Positions 37,691-47,856 of a stretch of DNA of 64,000 nucleotides are shown here, in pieces. The notes under the pieces are model-generated. The model saw only the letters and a list, made by a program, of their open reading frames with translations, did no database searches and was not told the DNA's origin. Positions within the stretch are counted from its first letter, which is position 1, and every line of letters begins with the position of its first letter. The translations under genes were made by a program, and so were the position numbers. Source of the DNA: Acidisphaera sp. S103 (lineage in GTDB: Bacteria; Pseudomonadota; Alphaproteobacteria; Acetobacterales; Acetobacteraceae); NCBI RefSeq assembly GCF_009765975.1, contig NZ_LMUJ01000024.1, forward strand, positions 91,080 to 155,079. The letters are read 5' to 3'.

Positions 37691-39097
37691 ACTCACGACG
37701 GCAATCTGCTCCCGGCGCAGTTGCACCGTCAGTTCGTCCAGTGCCTTTTCGATGCGGGTCAGCATTTCGTCGATCTCTTCCTTGGAGATGATCAGCGGCG
37801 GGCTGAAGCACAGGCAGTCGTTGACGGCGGCTCTGCCGATGACCCCGAACTCCTCGCACAGCTTGGTCAGGCGGGGTCCGACTTTGGCCGACGGATCGAA
37901 GTTGGTGACCTTGGCCTTGTCGGCGACTAGTTCCACGGCGGCGATCAGGCCGGTGCCGCGCACCTCGCCCACGATCGGGCGGTCGGCGAAGCGGCGGCGG
38001 AGTTCGCTCTGCAGGTAGGGGCCGACGATCCCAACATGGGCGCCGATCTCCATTTCGTCGTAGATCTTCAGTGTCTCGATCGCCACGGCGGCCGGAACCG
38101 GATGGCCGGAGTAGGTGAAGCCGTGGCCGAACGTGCCGATCGCGTGGCTTTCTTGCGCCAGTGCCTGGAACACCTTGTCGTTCACCATGACCGCGCTGAT
38201 CGGCAGATAGGATGCCGACAGCGCCTTGGCGCAAACCAGGATGTCGGGCTGGATGTCGAGCGTCTGGCTGCCCCAGTAGTTACCGGTGCGCCAGAAGCCG
38301 CAGATGACCTCGTCGGCGACCAGCAGCACATCGTATTTGCGCAGCACGGCCTGGATCTTGGGGAAGTAGCCGCGCGGGGGCAGAATCACGCCGCCGGCGC
38401 CCATGATCGGTTCGGCCCACATGGCGGCTACGTTGTCCGGACCCTCGGCCAGGATCAACTTTTCCAGTTCGTCGGCGCAGCGCGTGGCGAATGCGTCCTC
38501 CGATTCGCCGGGCAGCGCGCCGTGGTAGAAATGCGGCGTCATGGTGTGGACGAAGCCGGGCAGCGGCACGTCGAAGCTGCGGTGGTTGGCGGGCAGGCCG
38601 GTCAGTGACGCCGACCCGATGGTGATGCCGTGGTAGCCCTTCAGGCGGCCGATGATCTTCTTCTTCATCGGCCGGCCCAGCGCGTTGTTGAGATACCAGA
38701 CCATCTTGATGGCGGAGTCGTTGGCCTCGGACCCGGAGTTGGCGAAGAACACCTTCGCCATGGGCACGGGTGCTCGGGCGATCAGCATCTCCGCCAGGTC
38801 GATCATCGGTTCGTGCGACTTGGCGGTGAAGGCGTGGTAGAAGGGCAGCTTGCGCATCTGGTCGGCGGCGGCCTGCACCAGGCGTTCGTTGTCGAAGCCC
38901 AGCGAGGCGCACCACAGGCCGGCGACGGATTCGATGTATTCCTTGCCGGCTTCGTCCCACACGCGGACGCCCTTGCCGTGGGAGATCACCACCGGCCCGA
39001 CCTGCTGGTGCGCTTCAAGGTCGGTATACGGATGCAGCACGTTGGCGATGTCACGGGCGGCGGCGGAGTTCGCTCCGAAGGGCGGGGGCGGGGCCAT
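37688..39097 (-). CDS. Class III PLP-dependent aminotransferase
   Basis: 469 residues. YIESVAGLWCASLGFDNERL near 55, VFFANSGSEANDSAIKMVWY near 115, RLKGYHGITIGSASLTGLP near 150, PIMGAGGVILPPRGYFPKIQ, LLVADEVICGFWRTGNYWG and the PLP lysine Lys291 in LVCAKALSASYLPIS are all standard. It resembles pyruvate-dependent omega-amine or beta-alanine transaminases. The ATG is preceded by CAGGAG. It is only distantly similar to the aminotransferase at 23103. Downstream on the same strand is nothing but the palindromic element. Confidence 0.92.
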   Translation of the reverse strand: MAPPPPFGANSAAARDIANVLHPYTDLEAHQQVGPVVISHGKGVRVWDEAGKEYIESVAGLWCASLGFDNERLVQAAADQMRKLPFYHAFTAKSHEPMIDLAEMLIARAPVPMAKVFFANSGSEANDSAIKMVWYLNNALGRPMKKKIIGRLKGYHGITIGSASLTGLPANHRSFDVPLPGFVHTMTPHFYHGALPGESEDAFATRCADELEKLILAEGPDNVAAMWAEPIMGAGGVILPPRGYFPKIQAVLRKYDVLLVADEVICGFWRTGNYWGSQTLDIQPDILVCAKALSASYLPISAVMVNDKVFQALAQESHAIGTFGHGFTYSGHPVPAAVAIETLKIYDEMEIGAHVGIVGPYLQSELRRRFADRPIVGEVRGTGLIAAVELVADKAKVTNFDPSAKVGPRLTKLCEEFGVIGRAAVNDCLCFSPPLIISKEEIDEMLTRIEKALDELTVQLRREQIAVVS

Positions 39098-39176
39098 GGT
39101 TGCTCCTGGGCAGGTTTGGAGGCCGGAGCCTAAACCTTGCGCGGGCGCGGCGTAACCCCGCCTTTATATGGGTCTT

Positions 39177-39962
39177 TTATGTCCCCAGCGTCTTCCGAAG
39201 GAAGCCGGTGCGGGACTGCGCCGCCGCCATCATGAATGACGCGTCCTGGCCGGACAGGATGAACCTCGCCCCCATCGCGATGTAGCGGGGCATGATCGCC
39301 TCATTGTAGATGCCGGCCATGCCGGGGAATTTGCCGGTCTTCTCGCAGGCGGCGATCATCTTGCCATAGGCGTCGGCGAGGCGATCGTTGCCGAAATCAC
39401 CCGGGATGCCCATCTCGGCGCACAAATCGTTTGATCCGATCAGCAGCACATCCACGCCGGGAACAGCCGCTATCTCGGCGGCATTGGCGATGGCGGTGGG
39501 GGTTTCCAGCATCACCACGGTCAGGTTGGCGGCGTTCAGGGCTTTCACCGCCTCACCGGTGCTGAGTTTGGCCAGTTGATGATGCGGTCCCCAGCCACCG
39601 ACCGAGCGGTGACCGATCGGCGGATATTTCAGCTTCTCGACGACTTCGCGGGCTTCGGCGGCGGTATCGACATGCGGCATGACGATGCCCATCGCGCCGT
39701 TGTCCAGCGCCCGCGTGGCGATCGAGTACTGGCCGTTGGGCACGCGGGCGATCGGGGCGATGCCGGCATCCAGGGCGGCGGCCGAGATCTGGGCGCAGGC
39801 GTCCAGCGACATGGTGCCATGTTCCATGTCCAGGAACAGCCAGTCGAACCCGGCGGTCGCCATCATCTTGGCGATTTCTACGCTCCGCGTGGTGCGGATA
39901 CCGACGCCGAGGGACAACTGCCCCTGCTCCAGCTTTTGGCGCGCGACGTTGGTGACGGTCAT
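39177..39962 (-). CDS. HpcH/HpaI aldolase/citrate lyase family protein
   Basis: 261-residue TIM-barrel class II pyruvate aldolase-like enzyme that cleaves or forms C-C bonds of 2-oxo-4-hydroxy acids. SLGVGIRTTRSVEIAKMMAT and FDWLFLDMEHGTMSLD hold the catalytic Arg/Glu region. MLETPTAIANAAEIAAVPGV followed by DVLLIGSNDLCAEMG provides the metal-binding Glu and Asp. The ATG at 39962 follows AGGGGAAACAGCC. It lies between the aminotransferase and leuB on the same strand but with gaps of about 80-100 bases, so operon membership is uncertain. Confidence 0.9.
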   Translation of the reverse strand: MTVTNVARQKLEQGQLSLGVGIRTTRSVEIAKMMATAGFDWLFLDMEHGTMSLDACAQISAAALDAGIAPIARVPNGQYSIATRALDNGAMGIVMPHVDTAAEAREVVEKLKYPPIGHRSVGGWGPHHQLAKLSTGEAVKALNAANLTVVMLETPTAIANAAEIAAVPGVDVLLIGSNDLCAEMGIPGDFGNDRLADAYGKMIAACEKTGKFPGMAGIYNEAIMPRYIAMGARFILSGQDASFMMAAAQSRTGFLRKTLGT

Positions 39963-40063
39963 GGCTGTTTCCCCTGGATTGCGTGATGCGGCGATCATAG
40001 GGGTTGGGCGGCCAATCACAATTCGGCCCCCTCCCCCAGAAGCCCGAATGCACCCGAGGTCCG

Positions 40064-41176
40064 TTACGCGGCCAGTTTATCCAGCTCCCGCAGGATGGAT
40101 TCGCCCATCACGCCGGTGCCGACCCTGGCGCTGCCAGGGGCCATGATGTCGGCGGTGCGCAGGCCGTTCCTCAGGACGTTGACGCAGGCTTTCTCGATCA
40201 GCGCGGCGTCTTCCTCCATGCCGAAGGAGTGGCGCAGCAGCATGGCAAAACTCATGATCTGCGCGAGGGGGTTGGCGATGCCCTTGCCGGCGATGTCGGG
40301 GGCGCTGCCGTGGATCGGCTCATACAGCGCATGCCGCTTGCCGGAGGGCTGGATAGCCCCCAGCGTGGCGGACGGCAGCATGCCGAGGCTGCCCGTCAGC
40401 ATCGAGGCCAGGTCGGATAGCAGATCGCCGAACAGGTTCGACGTCACGATCACGTCGAACTGTCTCGGGTTGCGGACAAGCTGCATGGCGCAGTTGTCAG
40501 CATACATGTGGCTGAGTTCGACGTCCGGGAACTCCCGTGCCTGCAACGCCGTGACGGTCTGGCGCCAGAACAGGCCGGATTGCATCACGTTGGCTTTCTC
40601 GACGCTGCACACACGATTCTGGCGCTTGCGGGCGAGTTCGAACGCGATGCGGGACACCCGCTCGATTTCACTGGTGGTGTAGGTTTCGGTGTCGAAGCCG
40701 CGCTTCTGGCCGTCGGGCAGGGACTCGACGCCGCGCGGTTCGCCGAAATAGATGCCGCCGGTGCTTTCGCGGACGATCATGATGTCGAGTCCGCGGATAA
40801 CATCCGCCTTCAGCGTGGAGGCATCCACCAACGGGTCCAGCACGATCGCGGGACGCAGGTTGGCGAACAGGTCGAGTTCCTTGCGCAAACGCAGGATGGC
40901 GATCTCCGGCCGAAGCTGGAAGCCCAGCTTGTCCCATTTCGGACCGCCGACGGAGCCGAACAGGATGGCGTCGGCGGCCTTGGCCTTTTCCATGGTTTCG
41001 TCGGTGATGGGCGTGCCGTAGGTGTCGATGGCGGAGCCGCCGGCATGATCGTCGGAGACGTTGAATGTCACCATGCGACGGCGGTCCATCCAATCGATGA
41101 CCCGGCGGACCTCGCGCATGACCTCGGGGCCGATGCCGTCACCAGGCAGGATGAGAAGGTTCTTGTTGGCGGGCAT
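40064..41176 (-). CDS. leuB: 3-isopropylmalate dehydrogenase
   Basis: 370 residues; oxidises and decarboxylates (2R,3S)-3-isopropylmalate to 2-oxoisocaproate with NAD+ in leucine biosynthesis. LLILPGDGIGPEVMREVRRV starts the enzyme. LRKELDLFANLRPA is the substrate-recognition loop, ESTGGIYFGEPRG and SVEKANVMQSGLFWR contain active-site residues, and NLFGDLLSDLASMLTGSLGM is the NAD/metal signature. It lies 70 bases downstream of leuD. Confidence 0.97.
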   Translation of the reverse strand: MPANKNLLILPGDGIGPEVMREVRRVIDWMDRRRMVTFNVSDDHAGGSAIDTYGTPITDETMEKAKAADAILFGSVGGPKWDKLGFQLRPEIAILRLRKELDLFANLRPAIVLDPLVDASTLKADVIRGLDIMIVRESTGGIYFGEPRGVESLPDGQKRGFDTETYTTSEIERVSRIAFELARKRQNRVCSVEKANVMQSGLFWRQTVTALQAREFPDVELSHMYADNCAMQLVRNPRQFDVIVTSNLFGDLLSDLASMLTGSLGMLPSATLGAIQPSGKRHALYEPIHGSAPDIAGKGIANPLAQIMSFAMLLRHSFGMEEDAALIEKACVNVLRNGLRTADIMAPGSARVGTGVMGESILRELDKLAA

Positions 41177-41246
41177 CGGGGCGTGTCCTTGGGTTACAGC
41201 GCGATCGCGGGGTCAAAACGGGCGGGTCACGCTTTCAAGCAATGGT

Positions 41247-41867
41247 CTAGGCGATGGTGGTCGGCAGCCATGGCTGTGTCTGGCGGCGTTCGGCCTCATA
41301 GCCATCGATCTGGGTGCCGTGCTGTAGGGTCTGCCCGATATCGTCCAGCCCGTTCAACAACAAATGCTTCCGGAACGGATCAATTTCGAAGCCGATTTCC
41401 TCGCCGTTCGGGCGGATCACCACCTGGCGGGCGAGGTCGATGGTGACACGGGCGTTGCCGCCGAGCTTGGTGTCGTCGATCAACTGATCGCAGACGGCGC
41501 GCGGCAGGCGGATCGGCAGGATGCCGTTCTTGAAGCTGTTGTTGTAGAAAATATCGGCGAAGTCCGGCGCGATAATGCAGCGGATGCCGAAGTCGAGCAG
41601 CGCCCAGGGGGCGTGTTCGCGCGAACTGCCACAGCCGAAGTTCTCATGTGCGATGATGACCTCGGCTTTGCGGAACGGTTCCTGGTTGAGGATGAAGTCC
41701 GGCTTTTCGTTGCCGTCCTTGTCGAAGCGCAGCGGATCGAACAGGTGCACGCCCAGGCCGGAGCGCTTGATGGTCTTGAGGAAGCGCGCCGGGATGATCT
41801 TGTCGGTGTCGATGTTCTGCATCGGCATCGGTGCGGCAACGGCGGTCAGAGTGGTGAAGGCGTCCAT
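41247..41867 (-). CDS. leuD: 3-isopropylmalate dehydratase small subunit
   Basis: 206 residues of the swivelling domain of isopropylmalate isomerase. [16 protein letters not shown] is the N-terminal substrate-loop region of the biosynthetic enzyme, followed by [20 protein letters not shown] and [19 protein letters not shown]. The ATG at 41867 follows AGGGAACTC. Its large-subunit partner leuC is 870 bases upstream, separated by a palindromic repeat region and an opposite-strand GIY-YIG gene. This is the biosynthetic copy, being next to leuB. Confidence 0.95.
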   Translation of the reverse strand: MDAFTTLTAVAAPMPMQNIDTDKIIPARFLKTIKRSGLGVHLFDPLRFDKDGNEKPDFILNQEPFRKAEVIIAHENFGCGSSREHAPWALLDFGIRCIIAPDFADIFYNNSFKNGILPIRLPRAVCDQLIDDTKLGGNARVTIDLARQVVIRPNGEEIGFEIDPFRKHLLLNGLDDIGQTLQHGTQIDGYEAERRQTQPWLPTTIA

Positions 41868-42201
41868 GGATGAGTTCCCTGCCCTAGGGTGTATGGCTTT
41901 GTAGCGACTTGGTGGCTGCCAACGTCCAGTCGTCATGCCGACGGAGGTCGGCATCTACGCCTTGCCGCGGCGCTGGCGTTTGGCGAACGGTGTATCTCAT
42001 ACTAGACGGCTTTGTCGTTAACCTATCGGCATCATCGTGCAACCGTCCTGGCGGGCGAAGGCTGGCCATCCACGCCTTTGTTCTCGCATACGAGAGGCGT
42101 GGATGCCGACCTTCGTCGGCATGACGGAGGGGGCGGGGACGGACCGAGGAGGCGGTATCAACGCCGATTGGTACTACACCTGTTGTTAAGATATCTACCG
42201 C
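41868..42201. other. Gene-free repeat region between leuD and the GIY-YIG gene
   Basis: 334 bases without a coding region. It contains the palindromic element at 41931-42132 and an end-like AACGCCGATTGGTA sequence at about 42155. The 5' leader of leuD lies at its left end. The AT-rich ACACCTGTTGTTAAGATATC stretch near 42175-42195 probably holds the GIY-YIG gene promoter. Confidence 0.6.
41931..42132. repeat. Palindromic repeat flanking the GIY-YIG gene (leuD side)
   Basis: Two small hairpins, each ATGCCGAC/GTCGGCAT with four-base loops (41936-41953 region and 42103-42122), face each other, with CGTCATGCCGAC on the outer left and GTCGGCATGACG on the outer right. GCGTGGATG and CATCCACGCC segments lie inside. 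The CGTCATG core and the ATCCACGCC segments are shared with the element at 42545-42642. Confidence 0.8.
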
Positions 42202-42501
42202 ATGCTTGTCGGCATGCGCGGCGGTTTTGTCTACATCATGTCGAACCGAAAGCACGGCACTTTGTACGTGGGCGTGACGGCGGACATCGTGCGTCGGGCC
42301 TACGAACACCGCATCGGCTGCGTCGAAGGCTTCACGCGTCGGTATGGGTTGAAACGGCTGATCTGGTTTGAGCGGCACGACGAGATCATGCCTGCGATCC
42401 AGCGGGAAAAGAACATCAAGAATTGGCCACGTGCCTGGAAGGTGCGGCTGGTCGAAGCGATGAACCCGGACTGGGAGGATTTGTATCCGACGTTGTTTTA
42501 G
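42202..42501 (+). CDS. GIY-YIG nuclease family protein
   Basis: 99 residues covering one GIY-YIG domain. GFVYIMSNRKHGTLYVGVT gives the Y...YVG core, with catalytic-type Arg in DIVRRAYEHRIG, then FTRRYGLKRLIWFERHD, QREKNIKNWPRAWKVRLVEA (with the metal-binding-type Glu in IQREKNIK) and a PDWEDLYPTL ending. Such small proteins are abundant in alphaproteobacteria; they are related to the UvrC N-domain but have no known role. It is on the strand opposite to leuC and leuD and is flanked on both sides by palindromic repeats. Confidence 0.92.
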   Translation: MLVGMRGGFVYIMSNRKHGTLYVGVTADIVRRAYEHRIGCVEGFTRRYGLKRLIWFERHDEIMPAIQREKNIKNWPRAWKVRLVEAMNPDWEDLYPTLF

Positions 42502-42544
42502 GTTCTGCTGGTAATGCAGCCATTCAACAAGAATACCGTCGCCC

Positions 42545-42642
42545 CATTCCGTCATGGCAGGCGTAGGCCTGTCATCCACGCCTTTCCCGAAACCGACACC
42601 GCAAGGCGTGGATGGCGGGCCTTCGCCCGCCATGACGGAATG
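42545..42642. repeat. Palindromic repeat flanking the GIY-YIG gene (leuC side)
   Basis: Outer arms CATTCCGTCATGGC (42545-42558) and GCCATGACGGAATG (42629-42642) are perfect reverse complements. Inner arms ATCCACGCCTT and AAGGCGTGGAT also pair. The right half (42601-42639) recurs with few mismatches at 63943-63981. Confidence 0.88.
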
Positions 42643-42738
42643 CGATGGACCCGCTGTGCTTTCTTCGGCCACCCTCACAGGGCGTGTCTGGACCGGCACG
42701 TCATCTTCGACCGCTGTGAAAGCAGACGACATTGGCTT

Positions 42739-44157
<1,419 letters not shown>

Positions 44158-44232
44158 GTTTGCTCCCGATTGTCGTGCGTTCCGTGGCGCTGATTTGGAC
44201 GAACACTTCGTCTTGTGCAACCCGTTTGGCCC

Positions 44233-45432
44233 TCAGGCGCGGCTTTCCAGCCATGCAAGCGCGCCACCGGCGGCCGCGACGCCGGTGCTGAAGCAGGCTT
44301 GCAGCAGGTAACCGCCGGTCGGGGCTTCCCAGTCCAGCATCTCCCCGGCGGCGAAGACGCCCGGGCGATCGCGCAGCATCAGCGACGCGTCCAGGGCATC
44401 CGCCCGCAGGCCGCCGGCGGAGGATATTGCCCGCTGGATCGATGCCGGCGCGATGAGGCGGATCGGCAGGGATTTTATCAATTGCGGCATAGTGTCGGGC
44501 GTGGCGCCACCATGCAGCGCCTCCTGCACAAGGCCGATGGCGTCCGGTGACAGGCCGGCCTGTTTGCGGAGGGTGTTCGCCAGCGACTGGCTGCGGCGCG
44601 GGCCGCCGAGGCGGTCCTCCAAAGCGGCTTGGGTCAGGTCGGGGCGCAGATCGACGTTGATGATCGCCATGCCCTCGGCCTGGATGGTGTCGCGCAATCG
44701 AGCGGACAGGGCGTAGATGATGCCGCCTTCGATGCCGGCTTCGGTGATCAGCGCCTCGCCTCGGACGATATCGGGCCCGAACCTGATCGCGAGACGTTTC
44801 AGGGGACGACCGGCGAAGCGCGTGCGGAAATGCGGCGACCAATCGACCCGGAAGCCGCAATTGGCTGGCTGGAAAGGGGTCAGCAGGCCGGGCAAATAGG
44901 CAGTCCAGCCGGCATCGGAACCGAGCCGCGGCCATGATGCGCCGCCGAGCGCGAGGATGGTCACGTCCGGACGGTCAAGCACCACGCCGTTTGGGGTGTG
45001 AAAACAGAGGTTTCGCTCCGCATCCCAGCCGGCCCAGCGATGCCTGACCCGAAGCCTCGCCCCCTGGTCTGCCAACCGGCGCAGCCAGGCGCGAAGCAAG
45101 GGCGAGGATTTCATCGTGGCCGGGAAGACGCGCGCGCTGGAACCGGTAAACGTCGGCTGTTCCAGGCCGTTGCACCAGCCGATCACTGCCTCGGGCGGGA
45201 AGTTGGAAATGATCGGCTCAAGCCAGGCGCGGGCGGTGCCGTAGCGCGACAGGAAGACCGGCAATGGTTCGGCGTGGGTCAGGTTCAGACCGCCTCGCCC
45301 CGCCATGAGCAGCTTGCGCCCGACCGACGGCATCTGGTCGTAGAGCGTAACAGTCTGGCCCGCTCGGGCGAGCGTTTCGGCTGCCATAAGGCCGGCCGGG
45401 CCGGCGCCGATTACGGCTGCTGTCTGGGTCAT
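44233..45432 (-). CDS. TIGR03862-type flavoprotein (BaiN/HI0933-like)
   Basis: 399-residue NAD(P)/FAD-dependent oxidoreductase-like protein. AAVIGAGPAGLMAAETLARA is the N-terminal GxGxxG FAD-binding site, SVGRKLLMAGRGGLNLTHAE is the family's hallmark, ILALGGASWPRLGSDAGW binds FAD, and GVFAAGEMLDWEAPTGGYLL ends the fold. TIGR03862 matches this with no assigned reaction. It is upstream of leuC on the same strand, 75 bases away, but the link is unclear. Confidence 0.88.
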   Translation of the reverse strand: MTQTAAVIGAGPAGLMAAETLARAGQTVTLYDQMPSVGRKLLMAGRGGLNLTHAEPLPVFLSRYGTARAWLEPIISNFPPEAVIGWCNGLEQPTFTGSSARVFPATMKSSPLLRAWLRRLADQGARLRVRHRWAGWDAERNLCFHTPNGVVLDRPDVTILALGGASWPRLGSDAGWTAYLPGLLTPFQPANCGFRVDWSPHFRTRFAGRPLKRLAIRFGPDIVRGEALITEAGIEGGIIYALSARLRDTIQAEGMAIINVDLRPDLTQAALEDRLGGPRRSQSLANTLRKQAGLSPDAIGLVQEALHGGATPDTMPQLIKSLPIRLIAPASIQRAISSAGGLRADALDASLMLRDRPGVFAAGEMLDWEAPTGGYLLQACFSTGVAAAGGALAWLESRA

Positions 45433-45624
45433 CGCGGGGTGTTACGTCGGACCCGCCTGGTTGTCATGCGCCAAATTTGGTTGGGCACGCCGGCGATGCA
45501 AATCGTTCGGTCCTGGTGTGTCGGCGTGAATGCTGGGGCGCCCGATCTTGGGCCACGCGATGGGACGGTCCGGCGGGGCAGGCTGATCGTGGCAAACCGG
45601 TCTGGACCGTGATAGCATTGCGAC

Positions 45625-46191
45625 ATGGACACAGTGGCTCGCGACAGTCAGTTCCTCGATGCAGACGAATTCCTGCGGACCGACCAGTCCGAGTTCGGCA
45701 GTGCCTGGCGTTATGAGCTTGTCCGCGGTGCGATCGTCGCGCACGCGGCGCCGAGTCCCGAACATGGCGTCATCCTCGGCAACCTGGCTCGCGAGATCGG
45801 CAACCGCCTGCGTGACCATGTCGAGTGCAGATCGGAAGTCGGCAGCGGGGCGGTCCCCCAATACGAACAGCGTCACACCGCCCGTATTCCGGACGCCATG
45901 ATCCGCTGCGGGAAACAGCCTCGCGTGCTGTTCGAGGTGGTTTCCCCGTCGGAGCTACGGCACAAACGGCAATGGGATCAGAAGCGATCGGACCTGCAGG
46001 CCGTCGAGGGTATGCACGAGATTGTCGAGATCTTCCAGGACGAGATGCTGGCACACGCCTATCGGCGGCAAGGTGATGGGTGGACCTTCGAATGGGTCGC
46101 CGGGCCGGACGCGGCGTTGGAATTACGCAGCGTGGGTATCTCGGTTCCGCTGGCGGCGCTGTACGAGCGGGTTACGCCGCAAGAGGCGTGA
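45625..46191 (+). CDS. Uma2 family (PD-(D/E)XK-like) protein
   Basis: 188 residues. WRYELVRGAIVAHAAPSPEH, then HGVILGNLAREIGNRLRDHV, ARIPDAMIRCGKQPRVLFEV and VVSPSELRHKRQWDQKRSDL show the Uma2/DUF820 order with the PD and E(V)VSP active-site-like positions of restriction-endonuclease folds. No nuclease activity is established in this family, which is highly expanded in cyanobacteria and scattered in proteobacteria. No toxin-antitoxin partner is obvious next to it. Confidence 0.88.
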   Translation: MDTVARDSQFLDADEFLRTDQSEFGSAWRYELVRGAIVAHAAPSPEHGVILGNLAREIGNRLRDHVECRSEVGSGAVPQYEQRHTARIPDAMIRCGKQPRVLFEVVSPSELRHKRQWDQKRSDLQAVEGMHEIVEIFQDEMLAHAYRRQGDGWTFEWVAGPDAALELRSVGISVPLAALYERVTPQEA

Positions 46192-46437
46192 CGCACCGTC
46201 GACGGTTTCTTCCATGGCGGCCCAATAACCTGCTTTGCTCCGCCCCGTGGTCATCGCCTGACCTTCATCTGTGAGTTCAGGTCGCTCGCTGCATGTTGAA
46301 GCGACCGTCCGTTCCGGCGTGGAAAGCCGATCTGTGGCGTGCGAAGCTGACGCGGCCGATTGCCGCGCGAGCGACACTATCGGAAAATGCCCGGGTCGTG
46401 CTACCCACGCGCAACGAAAGGGCAACGGGGTAGCTCA

Positions 46438-46701
46438 ATGTGGTCGGTTATGATTCTGTCGGTGCTCATCAAAGTAATATTGCCACCTGTGGCATTTTTT
46501 CTTGCCGCGCGGGATTATTTCGATCCGCTGGTACGGATTTTAGTGAACTCCGTTACCTATGCCTTCATCGTCGGCGTGTTCGGCACAATTCTCGCCAACG
46601 GCGCGCCGAGTGCCGTTCCGCTGCCGTTTGTTATTGGCTTCGTCCAAATGGCGGTGGGAATGTCCATCCTTGAGTGGGCTACCAGGAGGCCGGGCTTCTG
46701 A
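46438..46701 (+). CDS. Small hypothetical membrane protein
   Basis: 87 residues with three hydrophobic segments: MILSVLIKVILPPVAFFLAA, ILVNSVTYAFIVGVFGTILA and PLPFVIGFVQMAVGMSILEW. A charged ATRRPGF tail ends the protein. The ATG at 46438 is favoured by a GGGG site 11 bases upstream. Its AT-rich codon use differs a little from neighbours. No family recognised. Confidence 0.6.
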   Translation: MWSVMILSVLIKVILPPVAFFLAARDYFDPLVRILVNSVTYAFIVGVFGTILANGAPSAVPLPFVIGFVQMAVGMSILEWATRRPGF

Positions 46702-46775
46702 GAACCGGCCCGGGCGACGCGGTGTAGCGGGTCTTCCGCCATCGCCGGCCGCTTCGCATCACCAACGCGCCGGCC

Positions 46776-47270
46776 CTACTCCACAGGCAGATCGAACACC
46801 AGACACGTCGTGCTGGCCGCCGCGCACAGCCGGCCCTTGGCATCCAGCACCTTCCCCTCCGCCACCGCGGACCGGCGCCCGACATGAACGGCGTTGCCCT
46901 CGGCCGACAGTTCACCGGACGCGACGGTCACGGCACGCACGTAATTCACCTTGATCTCCAGCGATGTGTAAGCCCGCCCTTCCGGCAGCCTCGCGTGCAC
47001 CGCGCATCCCATCACCGAATCCAGCAGCGTCGCCAGGATTCCGCCATGCATCGTGCCGATTGGATTGTAATGGTATTCGGCGGGCGTGAGCCGCATCACC
47101 ACACGGCCTTCCTCCACCGCATCGATCGACAACCCTACCAAAGCCGCGATCGGCGCCCCGGGAACACTGCCATCCCGCATGCCACGCAGAAATGCCAACC
47201 CACTCATCCCCCGGCTGGCATCGGCCGTCAGCTTCGGGTCGGACCATGCGATCGTGCGTTCACGGATCAC
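46776..47270 (-). CDS. PaaI family hotdog thioesterase
   Basis: 164 residues. The hotdog core holds the PaaI-type motif YNPIGTMHGGILATLLDSVM near 70, with SLEIKVNYVRAVTVASGELS and VHVGRRSAVAEGKVLDAKGR after it. It hydrolyses acyl- or aryl-CoA thioesters in relatives. The start overlaps the stop of the HxlR-type regulator gene by four bases, so regulator and thioesterase form a coupled unit. Confidence 0.9.
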   Translation of the reverse strand: MIRERTIAWSDPKLTADASRGMSGLAFLRGMRDGSVPGAPIAALVGLSIDAVEEGRVVMRLTPAEYHYNPIGTMHGGILATLLDSVMGCAVHARLPEGRAYTSLEIKVNYVRAVTVASGELSAEGNAVHVGRRSAVAEGKVLDAKGRLCAAASTTCLVFDLPVE

Positions 47271-47725
47271 GCGGCAGCGTCTTGCAGCATGGTGGTGACG
47301 ACCTGATATCCTGGACCATCGACGCGGCGGCCGGTCGCCGGATCCAGCAACAGCGGATCGACCGTCTCGCCATTGTCCGTGTTGACGATCTGAACGGTCC
47401 GGTCGTCCGGCGGGAAATGCTTGTTGCCGAACGCCAGTATCGCCAGCAGCACCGGACGGAAATCCTTGCCGCGCGGCGTCAGAACGTATTCGTCACGCGG
47501 CGGCCGTTCGTTATACTGCCGCCGAGCGAGCAATCCCGCGTCAACCAGGGCGTTCAATCGCCGGGTCAGCATGTTGGGCGCGATACCCAGGCTCTCACTG
47601 AACGCGTCGAAACGCGTCAGGCCACGGAATGCATCGCGCAGGATCAGGATGCTCCACCACTCGCCGACATGCTCCAACCCGCGGGCAATCGGGCATTGCA
47701 TGGTGCTGAAACTCTTGCGTTGCAT
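47267..47725 (-). CDS. HxlR family transcriptional regulator
   Basis: 152 residues. MQCPIARGLEHVGEWWSILI, then LRDAFRGLTRFDAFSESLGI, APNMLTRRLNALVDAGLLAR and YNERPPRDEYVLTPRGKDF make up the complete MarR-like winged HTH of HxlR proteins, including the conserved early Cys that often senses aldehydes or oxidants. The ATG at 47725 is selected; longer frames reach into the opposite gene. It is divergent from the DsbA-family isomerase gene and probably controls it and its own operon. Confidence 0.92.
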   Translation of the reverse strand: MQRKSFSTMQCPIARGLEHVGEWWSILILRDAFRGLTRFDAFSESLGIAPNMLTRRLNALVDAGLLARRQYNERPPRDEYVLTPRGKDFRPVLLAILAFGNKHFPPDDRTVQIVNTDNGETVDPLLLDPATGRRVDGPGYQVVTTMLQDAAA

Positions 47726-47745
47726 TTTACAATCACTCGTACAGA

Positions 47746-47764
47746 AACTACGATGTTGATAGTT
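47746..47764. promoter_or_regulatory. Candidate operator between HxlR and DsbA-family genes
   Basis: Inverted repeat AACTA-N9-TAGTT, 19 bases overall, in the 131-base divergent spacer, 21 bases upstream of the HxlR start. HxlR proteins bind short palindromes in such positions; the assignment is by location only. Confidence 0.35.
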
Positions 47765-47856
47765 GGTTAGGAAGCGGCCGGACGTCAATGCCAAATCCCC
47801 CGGGGGTCTGTCACCGTCGCGGTCGCCCCTATCGCACATCCGGCGAGGCAAGTGCC

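Noticed and set aside
42202..42501. Homing endonuclease of an intron or intein in leuC or leuD
   Set aside because: Both leu genes are intact and full length, and the GIY-YIG gene lies between them, not within a coding sequence. No group I intron features were seen.
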